Translations under genes and position numbers: made by a program | Shown: one piece after another, positions 45,317-54,162 of the stretch | How the letters are laid out: the number at the start of each line of letters is the position of its first letter | Position numbering within the stretch: position 1 is the stretch's first letter | Notes under the pieces: generated by a model | The model's input: only the letters and a program-made list of their open reading frames with translations | Told to the model about the DNA's origin: nothing | The model's database searches: none | Origin: Bacilli bacterium | GTDB lineage: Bacteria; Bacillota_I; Bacilli_A; RFN20; CAG-826 | Reading direction: 5' to 3' | Length of the DNA stretch: 61,840 nucleotides | Assembly (NCBI GenBank): GCA_024408095.1 | Contig: JAKSVI010000006.1 | Location: forward strand, 1-61,840

Positions 45317-48105
45317 TAATTATTAAACATTTAAACAAAAAATATGGAAATCGAAAAATTCTAAATGATATCAATATTGAATTACCTCGGTATGGTTTGG
45401 TATCTATTCTTGGAGAGTCAGGTTGTGGCAAAACAACATTTTTATCATGCTTAGCGGGATTAACAAATTATCAAGGAGATATACTTATTGATGGCCTTTC
45501 AATTTCCAATTATTCTGATGCCCAAAAAGATGCATATCGCATAAAGAATATAGGCATAATTTTTCAAGATTTCAAGCTGTATGAAACAGAAACAATTGAA
45601 AGAAATATATTGCTTCCATTAGAAGCTGTTTCGGGGCTAAAAACAGATAAAAAAGCAAGGAAATGCAGTGATTTATTAAAAATTGTTGATTTAAAAGTAA
45701 ATCCAAAGTCAAATGTATTTTGTCTCTCTGGTGGCGAAAAACAAAGGGTTGCAATAGCGCGAAGTTTAGCCAACGATCCATGTTTAATTTTGGCTGATGA
45801 ACCGACAGGTAATTTAGATGAAAAAAATAGCGAAAATATAATGGCGATTCTCACTAAAATTGCAACAACATCACTCGTAGTTTTAGTAACACACGATGAA
45901 GAGCTTGCTAAAAAATATTCAGATCAAATTATTAATTTAGAAGATGGAAGAATTACCAAAATTGAAAGTTACAGAAAAAATGTCCACAAGGAATATTTGC
46001 CTATATTAAAAAATAAACATTCAATTAGAAAAATCAAACTACCTTTATTGTTTCTATCATCTCATTCGTTTCATACGATATTTACCAAAAAGTGGAGAAC
46101 GCTTTTATGTAACTTTATTACATCTCTTGGTTTAATCGGGATTGGTCTCTCCTCCATACTGACTAACTCTATTTCGTCAACAATGACTAAGGCTTATTCA
46201 AGCTTTATAGATGATGACAAAATAATTATTACAAAAAATGATTCTGGCGAGTTTAATTTATCGAGATTTGCCTCAAGCTATTATGAGATTATGGATTTAA
46301 AAACCAAATATCCAAATTTAATATTGGATGTTGGTGCATTATATTTTGCGAATTTTGAGGAAAATTTTAAAGATGAAAATCTGTTAACTTTAGCATCCAC
46401 AACTTACAGAACTATAATTGATGATTTTTCTGCAAGGTATATCAATGAATATACTTGGCTAGATAATATGAATGCAAAAATATATCCTCAAAATCAGGAA
46501 CACCTAAATAATGATGAGATTGTTTTGGGTTTAACAATCAAAATGATAGAAGATATTTGTTTTAATTTAAAAATAAAAAGAACTGTCGAATCCTTATCAG
46601 ACTATTTATTAAACAATGTTGTAACGGTACGTTTTTCTTTTGCAAATGATTCTTGGGCTTATTCAGACGAACATTTATTTACATTAAAAGGATTTATATT
46701 AGATATGTCACCTAATATTTATCACACAAATCATCTTTGGAACGAATATGTATTTGAAGAACTTATGAGAATGCCAACCAATGATGCACTTGATAAAAAA
46801 GATAATTTTCCATGGGTTTTAAAAAAGGCATATTATATTGTTTCTAGTGATGTTGACAATCTTTTAATAACAAGCAAGAAAGAAAAGATGTTCGAACCAT
46901 TTATTTTCGAATTTGCAGGCAAAGAATATCTTCCATTACTTAGCAAATATAAACATTCTGATCGGTTGATTTGTCTGTCTAACACAAATGCAACCATACA
47001 GCCTTCATATAGCAAATATTTTTTAGATGCCAATGACAATTTATCTTCTCCAACTTTTGGTTCGAATAGTGGAATAGCAATCTTTCCAGAATCATTGATG
47101 ATGGGGTTTGCAAATGACACATATTTCTCGGCAAGTTTAACAGATATAGAAGAATGCATTAATGTTAACTCAATAGTTAATCTTGATATTGCAGAATCAA
47201 TTAATTTACCTGCAGGCGTGTTATCTGGCCATTATTCTACAAGTATTACTGAAGGTGTTAGATTTAGAAGTGATATTCAAAATTATGTCTTTGGTAGCAA
47301 GCCATGCTATCTAAACGAAATCGGAATCTCTAAAACTTTAGCGATGTCGCTATTTTCGACATCGGATGTTCTTTATAAAACATTATATATTGCAAATAAT
47401 TATTCATCTGTCATATCAGCCACAGGTAGAATGTATAAAAATTTCGAAATAGTTCCTTTACAAATAACAGCTGTATTTGACTCGCCAAGAAAAGAGATTA
47501 CTCAAGATCCAGCATGGTCATTAGTTTTTTTCCAAAAATATTTTGATATTTCTGCTTTTTCTTTAATAGCAAACGCAATCTCTTTTTGCGTCAAAAATAA
47601 GAGTAAAATTAACGAAACAGTTCTAGATCTTAAACAGCAGTTTCCTCAGTTTGAAATTGTGAATCCAATGTCAGATATTAATTCCAATATTTCTGAATTA
47701 TGTTCGAGATTTGAAGGGATTTTGCTAATTTTCTCAATTATTTCATCGATTATTGCAGTCCTTGTAATTTCTCTTTCAACGTTCCTATTTGCACTCGATA
47801 ATAAGAAAGATATTTTGCTCGCTAGACAAATTGGAATAAGCAAAAATGAATCAAATAAATTTATATATTCAAACACCCTGTCAATTTGTTTTATTTCATT
47901 TTTATTTTCTGTAATCGAATTACTTATTCTTACGTTCTTAATTGAATTTATTGTGTCTAAAACATTGTATGTAGATTTTACATATACATTAACCTTTAAA
48001 CCATTCATATTGATGTTTGTCTTAATATTTGGAATTGGATTATTGTCATCGTTATTTATCGCTTTTGTTGTGGGCAAAGAGCAACAAAAAACGAAAGATA
48101 TCTAA
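45313..48105 (+). CDS. Fused ABC ATPase/FtsX-type permease, subunit 2
   Basis: 930 residues, the same design as its neighbour with a longer outside part. ATPase (1-215) has GESGCGKTT, LSGGEKQR and ILADEPTGNLD. One transmembrane helix near residue 275, about 550 residues presumably outside, then three helices (IFSIISSIIAVLVISLS, SICFISFLFSVIELLIL, FILMFVLIFGIGLL). The two genes overlap and both carry an ATPase, so the natural reading is a heterodimer with two different outside domains. No histidine kinase or regulator lies next to them, and the cargo is unknown. Confidence 0.88.
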   Translation: MIIIKHLNKKYGNRKILNDINIELPRYGLVSILGESGCGKTTFLSCLAGLTNYQGDILIDGLSISNYSDAQKDAYRIKNIGIIFQDFKLYETETIERNILLPLEAVSGLKTDKKARKCSDLLKIVDLKVNPKSNVFCLSGGEKQRVAIARSLANDPCLILADEPTGNLDEKNSENIMAILTKIATTSLVVLVTHDEELAKKYSDQIINLEDGRITKIESYRKNVHKEYLPILKNKHSIRKIKLPLLFLSSHSFHTIFTKKWRTLLCNFITSLGLIGIGLSSILTNSISSTMTKAYSSFIDDDKIIITKNDSGEFNLSRFASSYYEIMDLKTKYPNLILDVGALYFANFEENFKDENLLTLASTTYRTIIDDFSARYINEYTWLDNMNAKIYPQNQEHLNNDEIVLGLTIKMIEDICFNLKIKRTVESLSDYLLNNVVTVRFSFANDSWAYSDEHLFTLKGFILDMSPNIYHTNHLWNEYVFEELMRMPTNDALDKKDNFPWVLKKAYYIVSSDVDNLLITSKKEKMFEPFIFEFAGKEYLPLLSKYKHSDRLICLSNTNATIQPSYSKYFLDANDNLSSPTFGSNSGIAIFPESLMMGFANDTYFSASLTDIEECINVNSIVNLDIAESINLPAGVLSGHYSTSITEGVRFRSDIQNYVFGSKPCYLNEIGISKTLAMSLFSTSDVLYKTLYIANNYSSVISATGRMYKNFEIVPLQITAVFDSPRKEITQDPAWSLVFFQKYFDISAFSLIANAISFCVKNKSKINETVLDLKQQFPQFEIVNPMSDINSNISELCSRFEGILLIFSIISSIIAVLVISLSTFLFALDNKKDILLARQIGISKNESNKFIYSNTLSICFISFLFSVIELLILTFLIEFIVSKTLYVDFTYTLTFKPFILMFVLIFGIGLLSSLFIAFVVGKEQQKTKDI

Positions 48106-48185
48106 ACTTTTAAATCTTTCATTTGGTATTTATTACTATTTCTCATATAATATTCAATGAATATTCAAGAGGAATAATTACTAAT

Positions 48186-49298
48186 ATGGGTCTAAAAGCA
48201 GGAATTGTAGGATTGCCAAATGTTGGAAAATCAACCTTATTTAATGCGATTACAAATTCGCATGTTGAAGCAGCGAACTATCCATTCGCAACCATAAATC
48301 CAAATACTGGTGTTGTTAATGTGCCAGATGATCGATTGGATTTTTTGTCAGGTATATTTAAACCTGAAAGGAAAATTCCTGCAACCGTGGAATTCTACGA
48401 TATTGCTGGATTAGTGAGAGGAGCCTCAAAAGGTGAAGGACTCGGAAACCAATTCCTTTCTCATATAAGAGAATGCGATGCGATTGTTGAAGTGGTTAGA
48501 TGCTTTGAGAATGCCGATATTATTCATGTTGAAGGTAGTGTTGATCCAATTCGCGACATTGAAGTCATTAATTTAGAATTGGTTATGGCAGATTTAGATA
48601 CCGTTATTAAGCGCATCGAAAAAATAGAAAATAAAGCAAGAATTTTAAAGGACAAAGAATCAGTTACCGAAATGAGCATGCTCACTCCAATTAAAGAAGC
48701 CTTAGAAAATGGGAAGCCCGCTAGAACAGTGTCGTTAACTCAAGAACAAGAAATTATTTGTAAAAATTATCACTTGTTAACTAAAAAGCCAATAATTTAT
48801 GTTGCTAATGTTTCGGATGCTGATTTATCTAACATTGATGAATGTTTATTGTATAAACAAGTTAAGGAATATGCAAAAAATGAAGGATCTTCTGTTATTC
48901 CAGTCTCTTGTGAGATTGAAAGCCAACTATCCGAACTACCAGTCGATGAAAGAAAATTATTCTTGTCTGATTTAGGAGTTAATGAATCCGGCCTTACAAA
49001 AGTAATAAAAGCAACATATTCATTATTAAATCTCTCTACATTTTTTACTGTTGGTGCAGATGAGTGCAGAGCTTGGACATTTGTTAACGGAATGAGCGCT
49101 CCAGAATGTGCTGGTGTTATTCATACAGATTTTCAAAGAGGTTTTATTTGTGCTGAAGTATATCCTTATGAAGCAATTCATGAATTTGGGACAGAAGCAG
49201 CTGTTAAAGAGAAAGGAAAACTTAGGACAGAAGGAAAATCATATTATCCTAAAGATGGGGATATTATGTTCTTTAAGTTCAATGTGAGTGGTAAATAA
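48186..49298 (+). CDS. ychF: Ribosome-binding ATPase YchF
   Basis: 370 residues from ATG 48186, which matches the usual start MGLKAGIVGLPNVGKSTLF; an upstream in-frame start would add 21 unrelated residues. Obg-family P-loop, then DIAGLVRGASKGEGLGNQFL and the C-terminal TGS domain ending DGDIMFFKFNVSGK. Binds ribosomes and has ATPase activity in stress responses. A Shine-Dalgarno-like AAGAGGA lies 12 bases before the ATG. ispF follows by two bases. Confidence 0.97.
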   Translation: MGLKAGIVGLPNVGKSTLFNAITNSHVEAANYPFATINPNTGVVNVPDDRLDFLSGIFKPERKIPATVEFYDIAGLVRGASKGEGLGNQFLSHIRECDAIVEVVRCFENADIIHVEGSVDPIRDIEVINLELVMADLDTVIKRIEKIENKARILKDKESVTEMSMLTPIKEALENGKPARTVSLTQEQEIICKNYHLLTKKPIIYVANVSDADLSNIDECLLYKQVKEYAKNEGSSVIPVSCEIESQLSELPVDERKLFLSDLGVNESGLTKVIKATYSLLNLSTFFTVGADECRAWTFVNGMSAPECAGVIHTDFQRGFICAEVYPYEAIHEFGTEAAVKEKGKLRTEGKSYYPKDGDIMFFKFNVSGK

Positions 49299-49300
49299 AA

Positions 49301-49783
49301 ATGGATTATAGAATCGGATTTAGCAAAGATATTCATCGTTTGGTGTTTGGCAAAAAATTAATTATTGGTGGGGTTATTGTTCCATCCCAATTAGGAGAAG
49401 AAGCTCATAGCGATGGTGACGTATTATATCACGCTTTAGCGGAGTCAATGTTAGGAGCTTTAACTTTAGGTGATTTAGGCACCCATTTTCCAGATAATTC
49501 AAATGAAACGTTAGGTATGAATTCGGCAATTATTGTTTCTAAAGTTTATCGAATGATCAAAGAAAAAGGTTATGTTGTGAATAATGTTGATTTATCCATT
49601 TCTTTAGAAACACCTAAATTAAAACCGTATATTTCTTGCATGATTACTAATGTTGCAAATTTGTTAAATATTGATGAGAATTGCGTTTCAATTAAAGCTG
49701 GGACAAATGAAAATATGGGACCAGTCGGCACCAGAGAAGCTGTTGAAGCATACAGCGTTATTTTATTAAGAAAAGACGATTAA
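49301..49783 (+). CDS. ispF: 2-C-methyl-D-erythritol 2,4-cyclodiphosphate synthase
   Basis: 160 residues. Fifth step of the MEP isoprenoid pathway. Zinc ligands Asp and His in SKDIHRLVFG and His in HSDGDVLYHAL; then GDLGTHFPD and IKAGTNENMGPVGTREAVEA. Length is standard. It implies non-mevalonate isoprenoid synthesis, which would supply the dimethylallyl group for MiaA. No other MEP gene is in the window. Confidence 0.95.
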   Translation: MDYRIGFSKDIHRLVFGKKLIIGGVIVPSQLGEEAHSDGDVLYHALAESMLGALTLGDLGTHFPDNSNETLGMNSAIIVSKVYRMIKEKGYVVNNVDLSISLETPKLKPYISCMITNVANLLNIDENCVSIKAGTNENMGPVGTREAVEAYSVILLRKDD

Positions 49784-49785
49784 TC

Positions 49786-49813
49786 TTGTCGCAAATTTTT
49801 TATCGTTTATAAT
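49786..49813 (+). promoter_or_regulatory. argS promoter
   Basis: TTGTCG at 49786-49791, 16-base spacer, TATAAT at 49808-49813, 16 bases before the ATG. Confidence 0.65.
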
Positions 49814-49829
49814 ATAAGGTCGGAAAATT

Positions 49830-51449
49830 ATGGATATCGTTATTGAATTAAAAACAAAATTACTAGAAGCGCTTAAAAAAATGGGCGTTAATTTAACTGT
49901 TGACGATATTGTAATTGAGAATAGTAAAGATTCATCTCATGGTGACTACGCGACTAATGTCGCAATGAAATATTGTAAAGAATTTCAAAAGCCACCTAGA
50001 GAAGTTGCAAATTTAATATTATCAAATTTAGATATGTCCGGAATTGATAAGGTTGAAATTGCTGGACCTGGATTCATTAACTTATTTCTTAAAAAAGATT
50101 CACTTCAAAGCATTGTAAAGACTGTCATAGAACTCGATAATAACTATGGAGCATTACCTAAGAACGGAAAGAAAATAAACGTTGAATTTGTTTCTGCTAA
50201 TCCAACCGGTGATTTACACGTTGGGCACGCAAGAGGTGCTGCTATTGGTGATTCGCTTTGTAGAATATTATCATTTGCTGGATATGAGGTTACACGCGAA
50301 TATTACATTAACGATGCTGGCAGTCAAATTAAGCATTTAGGTGAAAGTGTTTATGCCAGATATCGTGAACTTTTTGGATTAGATTTTAATCTTCCTGAAG
50401 ATGGTTATCATGGTCAAGATATTATTGATATAGCAAAAATTATTAAAGATGAAATTGGCGATGAAGCTCTCAAAATGGAAGACCCAGTTTCCTATTTTAT
50501 GAGACGCGGTCAAGATTTGGAACTTGAGAAAATTAATCGAGATTTGCAGGTTTTTCGCGTCAAATTTGACATATTTTCTTCAGAATTGAAAATCAGAAGT
50601 AACAAAGCTGTTGAGAAAGAATTGGAATATTTGAGCAACCATTTATATAGAGAAGAAGGCGCCCTTGTTTTAAAGACCACTGACTTCTTAGATGATAAAG
50701 ATAGAGTAGTTGTTAAGAGTAATGGAGAATATACATACTTCCTCCCGGATATTGTTTATCATTGTAATAAATTGAGTCGAGGATTTGATCAACTAATCGA
50801 TGTTTTGGGAGCAGATCATCATGGATATATTAATCGTATGAAGAGCGCATTAATGATGCATGGATATGACAAAGATGTTCTTGACGTTTCATTAATTCAA
50901 ATGGTTAGGATTATGAAAGATGGAGAAGAAATGAAAGCTAGTAAAAGAACTGGTAACGCATATACCTTACGTGAACTTTGCGAAGATGTTGGAGTTGACG
51001 CTGCCAGATATTTCTTTGCTATGCGAGCCTCAACTAGCCATCTTGATTTTGATATGAACCTTGCTGTTGAACAAAGCTCAACAAATCCTGTGTATTATGC
51101 TCAATACGCACATGCTAGATTATGCTCAGTTTTAGATAATTCAAGCGATATTGAAATTGATATTAGTGCGAAAAACCTAAAAGAGAAAAGTGAAATTAAT
51201 TTATTAAAATTTATACAAAATTGGCCAAATGTTGTGAAAGAGGCCAGTGATGAAAAAGCACCATATAAGATTACAAACTACATTCATTCTTTAGCGGAAT
51301 TGGTTCATGTTTTTTATACCGAATGTAGAGTAATAGATCGTGACAATTTATCCGTCACATCATCTCGTCTTGCACTTTGCAAAGCGAGCAAAATTGTTTT
51401 AGAAAATGCCTTAAATCTTGTCGGCGTTAGTGCCCCAAGCCATATGTAG
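49830..51449 (+). CDS. argS: Arginyl-tRNA synthetase
   Basis: 539 residues. Class I synthetase: N-terminal additional domain, HIGH motif as HVGHARGAAIGD, KMSKS replaced by MKASK in GEEMKASKRTGN, and a DALR-type anticodon-binding end with HSLAELVHVFYTECRV. Short leader with AAGG before the ATG. It begins an operon with rpoE, nrnA and a CysQ-like gene. Confidence 0.97.
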   Translation: MDIVIELKTKLLEALKKMGVNLTVDDIVIENSKDSSHGDYATNVAMKYCKEFQKPPREVANLILSNLDMSGIDKVEIAGPGFINLFLKKDSLQSIVKTVIELDNNYGALPKNGKKINVEFVSANPTGDLHVGHARGAAIGDSLCRILSFAGYEVTREYYINDAGSQIKHLGESVYARYRELFGLDFNLPEDGYHGQDIIDIAKIIKDEIGDEALKMEDPVSYFMRRGQDLELEKINRDLQVFRVKFDIFSSELKIRSNKAVEKELEYLSNHLYREEGALVLKTTDFLDDKDRVVVKSNGEYTYFLPDIVYHCNKLSRGFDQLIDVLGADHHGYINRMKSALMMHGYDKDVLDVSLIQMVRIMKDGEEMKASKRTGNAYTLRELCEDVGVDAARYFFAMRASTSHLDFDMNLAVEQSSTNPVYYAQYAHARLCSVLDNSSDIEIDISAKNLKEKSEINLLKFIQNWPNVVKEASDEKAPYKITNYIHSLAELVHVFYTECRVIDRDNLSVTSSRLALCKASKIVLENALNLVGVSAPSHM

Positions 51450-51468
51450 GTAAGAAGGAGAATTGACT

Positions 51469-51885
51469 ATGTCAAAATCATTAATTGAATTTGCTTATGA
51501 TTTCTTATCAAAAAGCAAAAAAGAAGTCACATTTGAAGCATTATGGGCTTATGTGAAGAAAGAAAGCGGACTCTCAGATGAAGAAGCTATGCAAAGAGTT
51601 GGTCGTTTCTATTCTAATCTTATGTTAGATGGAAGATTTGTTACTCTCGGAGAAAATATTTGGGATCTTAGAGTAAGACATACATTTGATAAAGTTCATA
51701 TCGACATGAGAGATGTGTACTCAGATGTTGAAGAAGGCGATGGCGACGAAGAAGAGGATGCAGAAGAAAAAGAATACAACGATGCATTCAAAGAGCCTGA
51801 AGAAAAATCTGATGATGCTGAAGAAGAAACAGAGCTCGAAGAGGATGAAAACAAAGATAATGACTCATCTAATGGTGTCTATTAA
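51469..51885 (+). CDS. rpoE: RNA polymerase delta subunit
   Basis: 138 residues from ATG 51469 (Shine-Dalgarno AAGGAG). N-terminal HARE-HTH domain (SLIEFAYDFLSKSKKEVTFE to MLDGRFVTLGENIWDL) and a strongly acidic tail of about 60 residues, mostly Glu and Asp. Delta is found only in Firmicutes and relatives; it displaces RNA from polymerase and sharpens promoter response. Supports the Bacilli-like placement. Confidence 0.93.
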   Translation: MSKSLIEFAYDFLSKSKKEVTFEALWAYVKKESGLSDEEAMQRVGRFYSNLMLDGRFVTLGENIWDLRVRHTFDKVHIDMRDVYSDVEEGDGDEEEDAEEKEYNDAFKEPEEKSDDAEEETELEEDENKDNDSSNGVY

Positions 51886-52814
51886 TGTTTGAAAAAATTC
51901 TTGAACAAATTGAAAAATATGATGTCATAACAATTCATGGACATGTTTTTCCTGATGGCGATTGTTTTGGCTCTCAAATAGGTTTAAGAAATTGTTTAAG
52001 AAAAAAATATCCTTATAAAAAGATATTTGCAGTCGGTAGTGGACTACCAGCATATTTTGATTTACTAGGACGGATAGATGCTGTTAGTGATGAAATTATC
52101 GAATCATCACTAGGCATTTTATTAGATGGTAATGATATTGGTAGAATGGAACTTTCTTCAAAATTAAGTAAGGCTAAAGCGTTTGCAAAGATTGACCATC
52201 ATATTGACGCTCATACATTTACAGAAGGTCCACAAGTAGTTGATACAACATGTAATTCTTGTTGCGAATTAATCACACATTTTATTCAAGAAAATAATCT
52301 TCCGATTGATAAAAGTGTATCAAATCCCTTGTTTTTTGGTACATTAACAGATTCTGATAGGTTCAGATTTTCAAGCGATTTTGCAATGTCATTTAGGGAT
52401 GCAGCCTATCTCTGCGATAATGGAGCAGAGCCATCTAAGTTAATCGCTTCATTGAGTCAAGTTAACGAAAGCAGCCTTAAAGTTAAAGCATATATTTTGT
52501 CTCATTACCAAATAAGCAAGAAAGGTATTCTATATTACATTTTGGCTCAAGAAGAAATCACACAACTTGGTTCTTCGATGAAAGAATGTAGCAATTCTAT
52601 TAATCTTTTAAGCAATGTAAAAGGTCATCCAATAATTGCCTCATTCGTAGAAGATCAAAATGGCTTATTTAAATTAGAAATAAGAAGTTCAAATATTGAG
52701 ATTCACGATGTTGCTTGCAAATATAATGGCGGTGGACACGCCCTTGCAGCAGGATCTACTGTAACAAAGGATTTAATTCAAAACGTATTAAGTGACTTGG
52801 AGGAACTTTTATAA
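51885..52814 (+). CDS. nrnA: DHH-family nanoRNase/pAp phosphatase
   Basis: 309 residues. Degrades short oligoribonucleotides and pAp. Motifs: HGHVFPDGDCFGSQIGL, LLDGNDIGRM, KIDHHIDAHTF (the DHH triad) and the DHHA1 domain with GGGHALAAGS near the end. Normal length. Overlaps rpoE by one base. Followed two bases later by a CysQ-like gene, which also acts on pAp. Confidence 0.93.
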   Translation: MFEKILEQIEKYDVITIHGHVFPDGDCFGSQIGLRNCLRKKYPYKKIFAVGSGLPAYFDLLGRIDAVSDEIIESSLGILLDGNDIGRMELSSKLSKAKAFAKIDHHIDAHTFTEGPQVVDTTCNSCCELITHFIQENNLPIDKSVSNPLFFGTLTDSDRFRFSSDFAMSFRDAAYLCDNGAEPSKLIASLSQVNESSLKVKAYILSHYQISKKGILYYILAQEEITQLGSSMKECSNSINLLSNVKGHPIIASFVEDQNGLFKLEIRSSNIEIHDVACKYNGGGHALAAGSTVTKDLIQNVLSDLEELL

Positions 52815-52816
52815 AT

Positions 52817-53596
52817 ATGTGGGAAAAAGAACTTAAGGCGGCAATTGAAGCTGCTGAATTAGCAAAAAAGAAAATAATGGAGATTTACCAATCTGGATTT
52901 GACGTTGAAATTAAAGATGATAATTCGCCTGTCACTAATGCTGATAAAACAGCTGATAAAATTATAAGAGAATATTTACAAGAAAGATTCCCAACATATG
53001 CTTTTTTAACTGAAGAGAGCGATGATAATTTAGATAGACTTAACAATGATTTGGTTTGGATTATTGATCCAGTTGATGGAACAAAAGATTTTGTTGCTAA
53101 AGATGATGAATTTACAACAAACATTGCTCTAGCATACAAACATGAATTGGTAGTTGGAGTGGTAATGGCCCCTGCACTAAATGTGATATATTTTGCAAGT
53201 AAAGGAAACGGAAGTTTTGTGCAATATTTAGGTAAAAACCCTGCAAAACTCAAGGTAAATAACAAAATTTCAGATTTAACAGTGCTCACCAGTGTATTCC
53301 ATTCTAATGAAAAAGAAATGGCGTTAATCGAGAAACATAAAGATAAAATTAAGCATGTAGAAAAGATAGGTTCGTCTTTAAAACCATGTCGTATAGCAGA
53401 AGGTATGGCTGAGATAACTTATCGTATGTCTCCTAATACAAAAGAATGGGATACAGCGGCTTGTCAAATAATCGTTGAAGAAGCCGGTGGACTGTTTCTT
53501 AAGCCTGATGGAACTCCCATCAAATATAATAGGAAAGATGTTTATAATAGAGACGGATATTTAGTAATAAATCGTATGGAAAACTTCTTATTATAA
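52817..53596 (+). CDS. Inositol-monophosphatase-family phosphatase (CysQ-like)
   Basis: 259 residues. Mg-dependent phosphatase: SPVTNADKTAD, FLTEESDD, WIIDPVDGTKDFV and WDTAACQIIVEEAGG are the metal and substrate sites. The order and the DGTKDF form fit the 3'(2'),5'-bisphosphate nucleotidase (CysQ) branch better than inositol phosphatase. Its joining to nrnA, which can also use pAp, supports that. The substrate is still inferred. Confidence 0.88.
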   Translation: MWEKELKAAIEAAELAKKKIMEIYQSGFDVEIKDDNSPVTNADKTADKIIREYLQERFPTYAFLTEESDDNLDRLNNDLVWIIDPVDGTKDFVAKDDEFTTNIALAYKHELVVGVVMAPALNVIYFASKGNGSFVQYLGKNPAKLKVNNKISDLTVLTSVFHSNEKEMALIEKHKDKIKHVEKIGSSLKPCRIAEGMAEITYRMSPNTKEWDTAACQIIVEEAGGLFLKPDGTPIKYNRKDVYNRDGYLVINRMENFLL

Positions 53597-53605
53597 TAAA
53601 AAAAT

Positions 53606-53627
53606 AAAAGAGCTAGGCTCTTTTTTT
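53606..53627 (+). terminator. Terminator of the argS-rpoE-nrnA-cysQ-like operon
   Basis: AAAAGAGC / GCTCTTTT stem, 3-base loop, T-run. Confidence 0.88.
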
Positions 53628-53629
53628 AT

Positions 53630-53704
53630 TGGCTGGGGTACCTGGGCTCGAACCAGGGAATGTCGACTTCAGAGGTCGATGCCTTACCACTTGGCTATAC
53701 CCCA
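53630..53704 (-). tRNA. tRNA-Gln(CUG)
   Basis: 72-base cloverleaf plus encoded CCA on the reverse strand. Acceptor TGGGGTA / TACCCCA, discriminator G, D-stem GCC/GGC, anticodon stem TCGAC/GTCGA with loop CTCTGAA, anticodon CTG, T-loop GGTTCGAGCC. Reads CAG. It follows nfu by four bases, so the two are probably cut from one transcript. Confidence 0.95.
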
Positions 53705-53708
53705 AGAA

Positions 53709-53939
53709 TTAATCTGCCAAACGGACTTCTATAACACCTGGAACTTCCTCTTGTAATATAACTTCTACTAATTCCTTAATGTCAGCATTTGCGTATGCAC
53801 AGTCCTGACAAGCGCCTCTCATTTTGACATACACAACGCCATCTTTAAAGGAGACAAATTCACAATCTCCTCCATCTTTTTGTAAAAAATGTCTTATTTT
53901 ATCCAGTGTTTGAATAATCAAAGTTTCTGTACTGTCCAT
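53709..53939 (-). CDS. nfu: NifU-like C-terminal domain protein (Nfu)
   Basis: 76 residues, the whole protein is one Nfu domain. The cluster-binding CxxC is in RGACQDCAYA, following FLQKDGGDCEFV and VVYVKMRG. It carries [4Fe-4S] clusters to target proteins and complements the SUF genes at 14944. Shares its transcript with tRNA-Gln. Confidence 0.93.
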   Translation of the reverse strand: MDSTETLIIQTLDKIRHFLQKDGGDCEFVSFKDGVVYVKMRGACQDCAYANADIKELVEVILQEEVPGVIEVRLAD

Positions 53940-54121
53940 AATTCTTGCGACTTTGATATTAGCACAAGTTTATAGAAATGTTTAGAAAAACGAAAAATAA
54001 ATTGATATTATCCTTATTTTTAAATTAACAAATATTTTTTACAAAAAAGAGTCAGAACTATATTTTGTAATTATTTTCTTTTATTTATAAAAAAATTTAT
54101 ATAGAATAATCTAAAATAAAG

Positions 54122-54162
54122 AAAGGATAAGTTATCTTAATTAGATAACAGGCAAAATTATG
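54122..54162 (+). promoter_or_regulatory. Leader hairpin between Shine-Dalgarno and start codon
   Basis: AAAGGA at 54122-54127 is 32 bases from the ATG (54160). Between them GTTATCT-TAATT-AGATAAC (54131-54149) forms a perfect 7-base hairpin. Folding would bring the site near the ATG. A weak AGG at 54150 is the alternative. Confidence 0.45.

Noticed and set aside
48123-48185. N-terminal extension of ychF
   Set aside because: The family starts at MGLKAGIVGLPN; the extra residues have no similarity and no ribosome site.
52885-53289. 134-residue reverse frame inside the CysQ-like gene
   Set aside because: It is antisense to clear conserved motifs and Ser/Leu-rich, as expected of a shadow frame.
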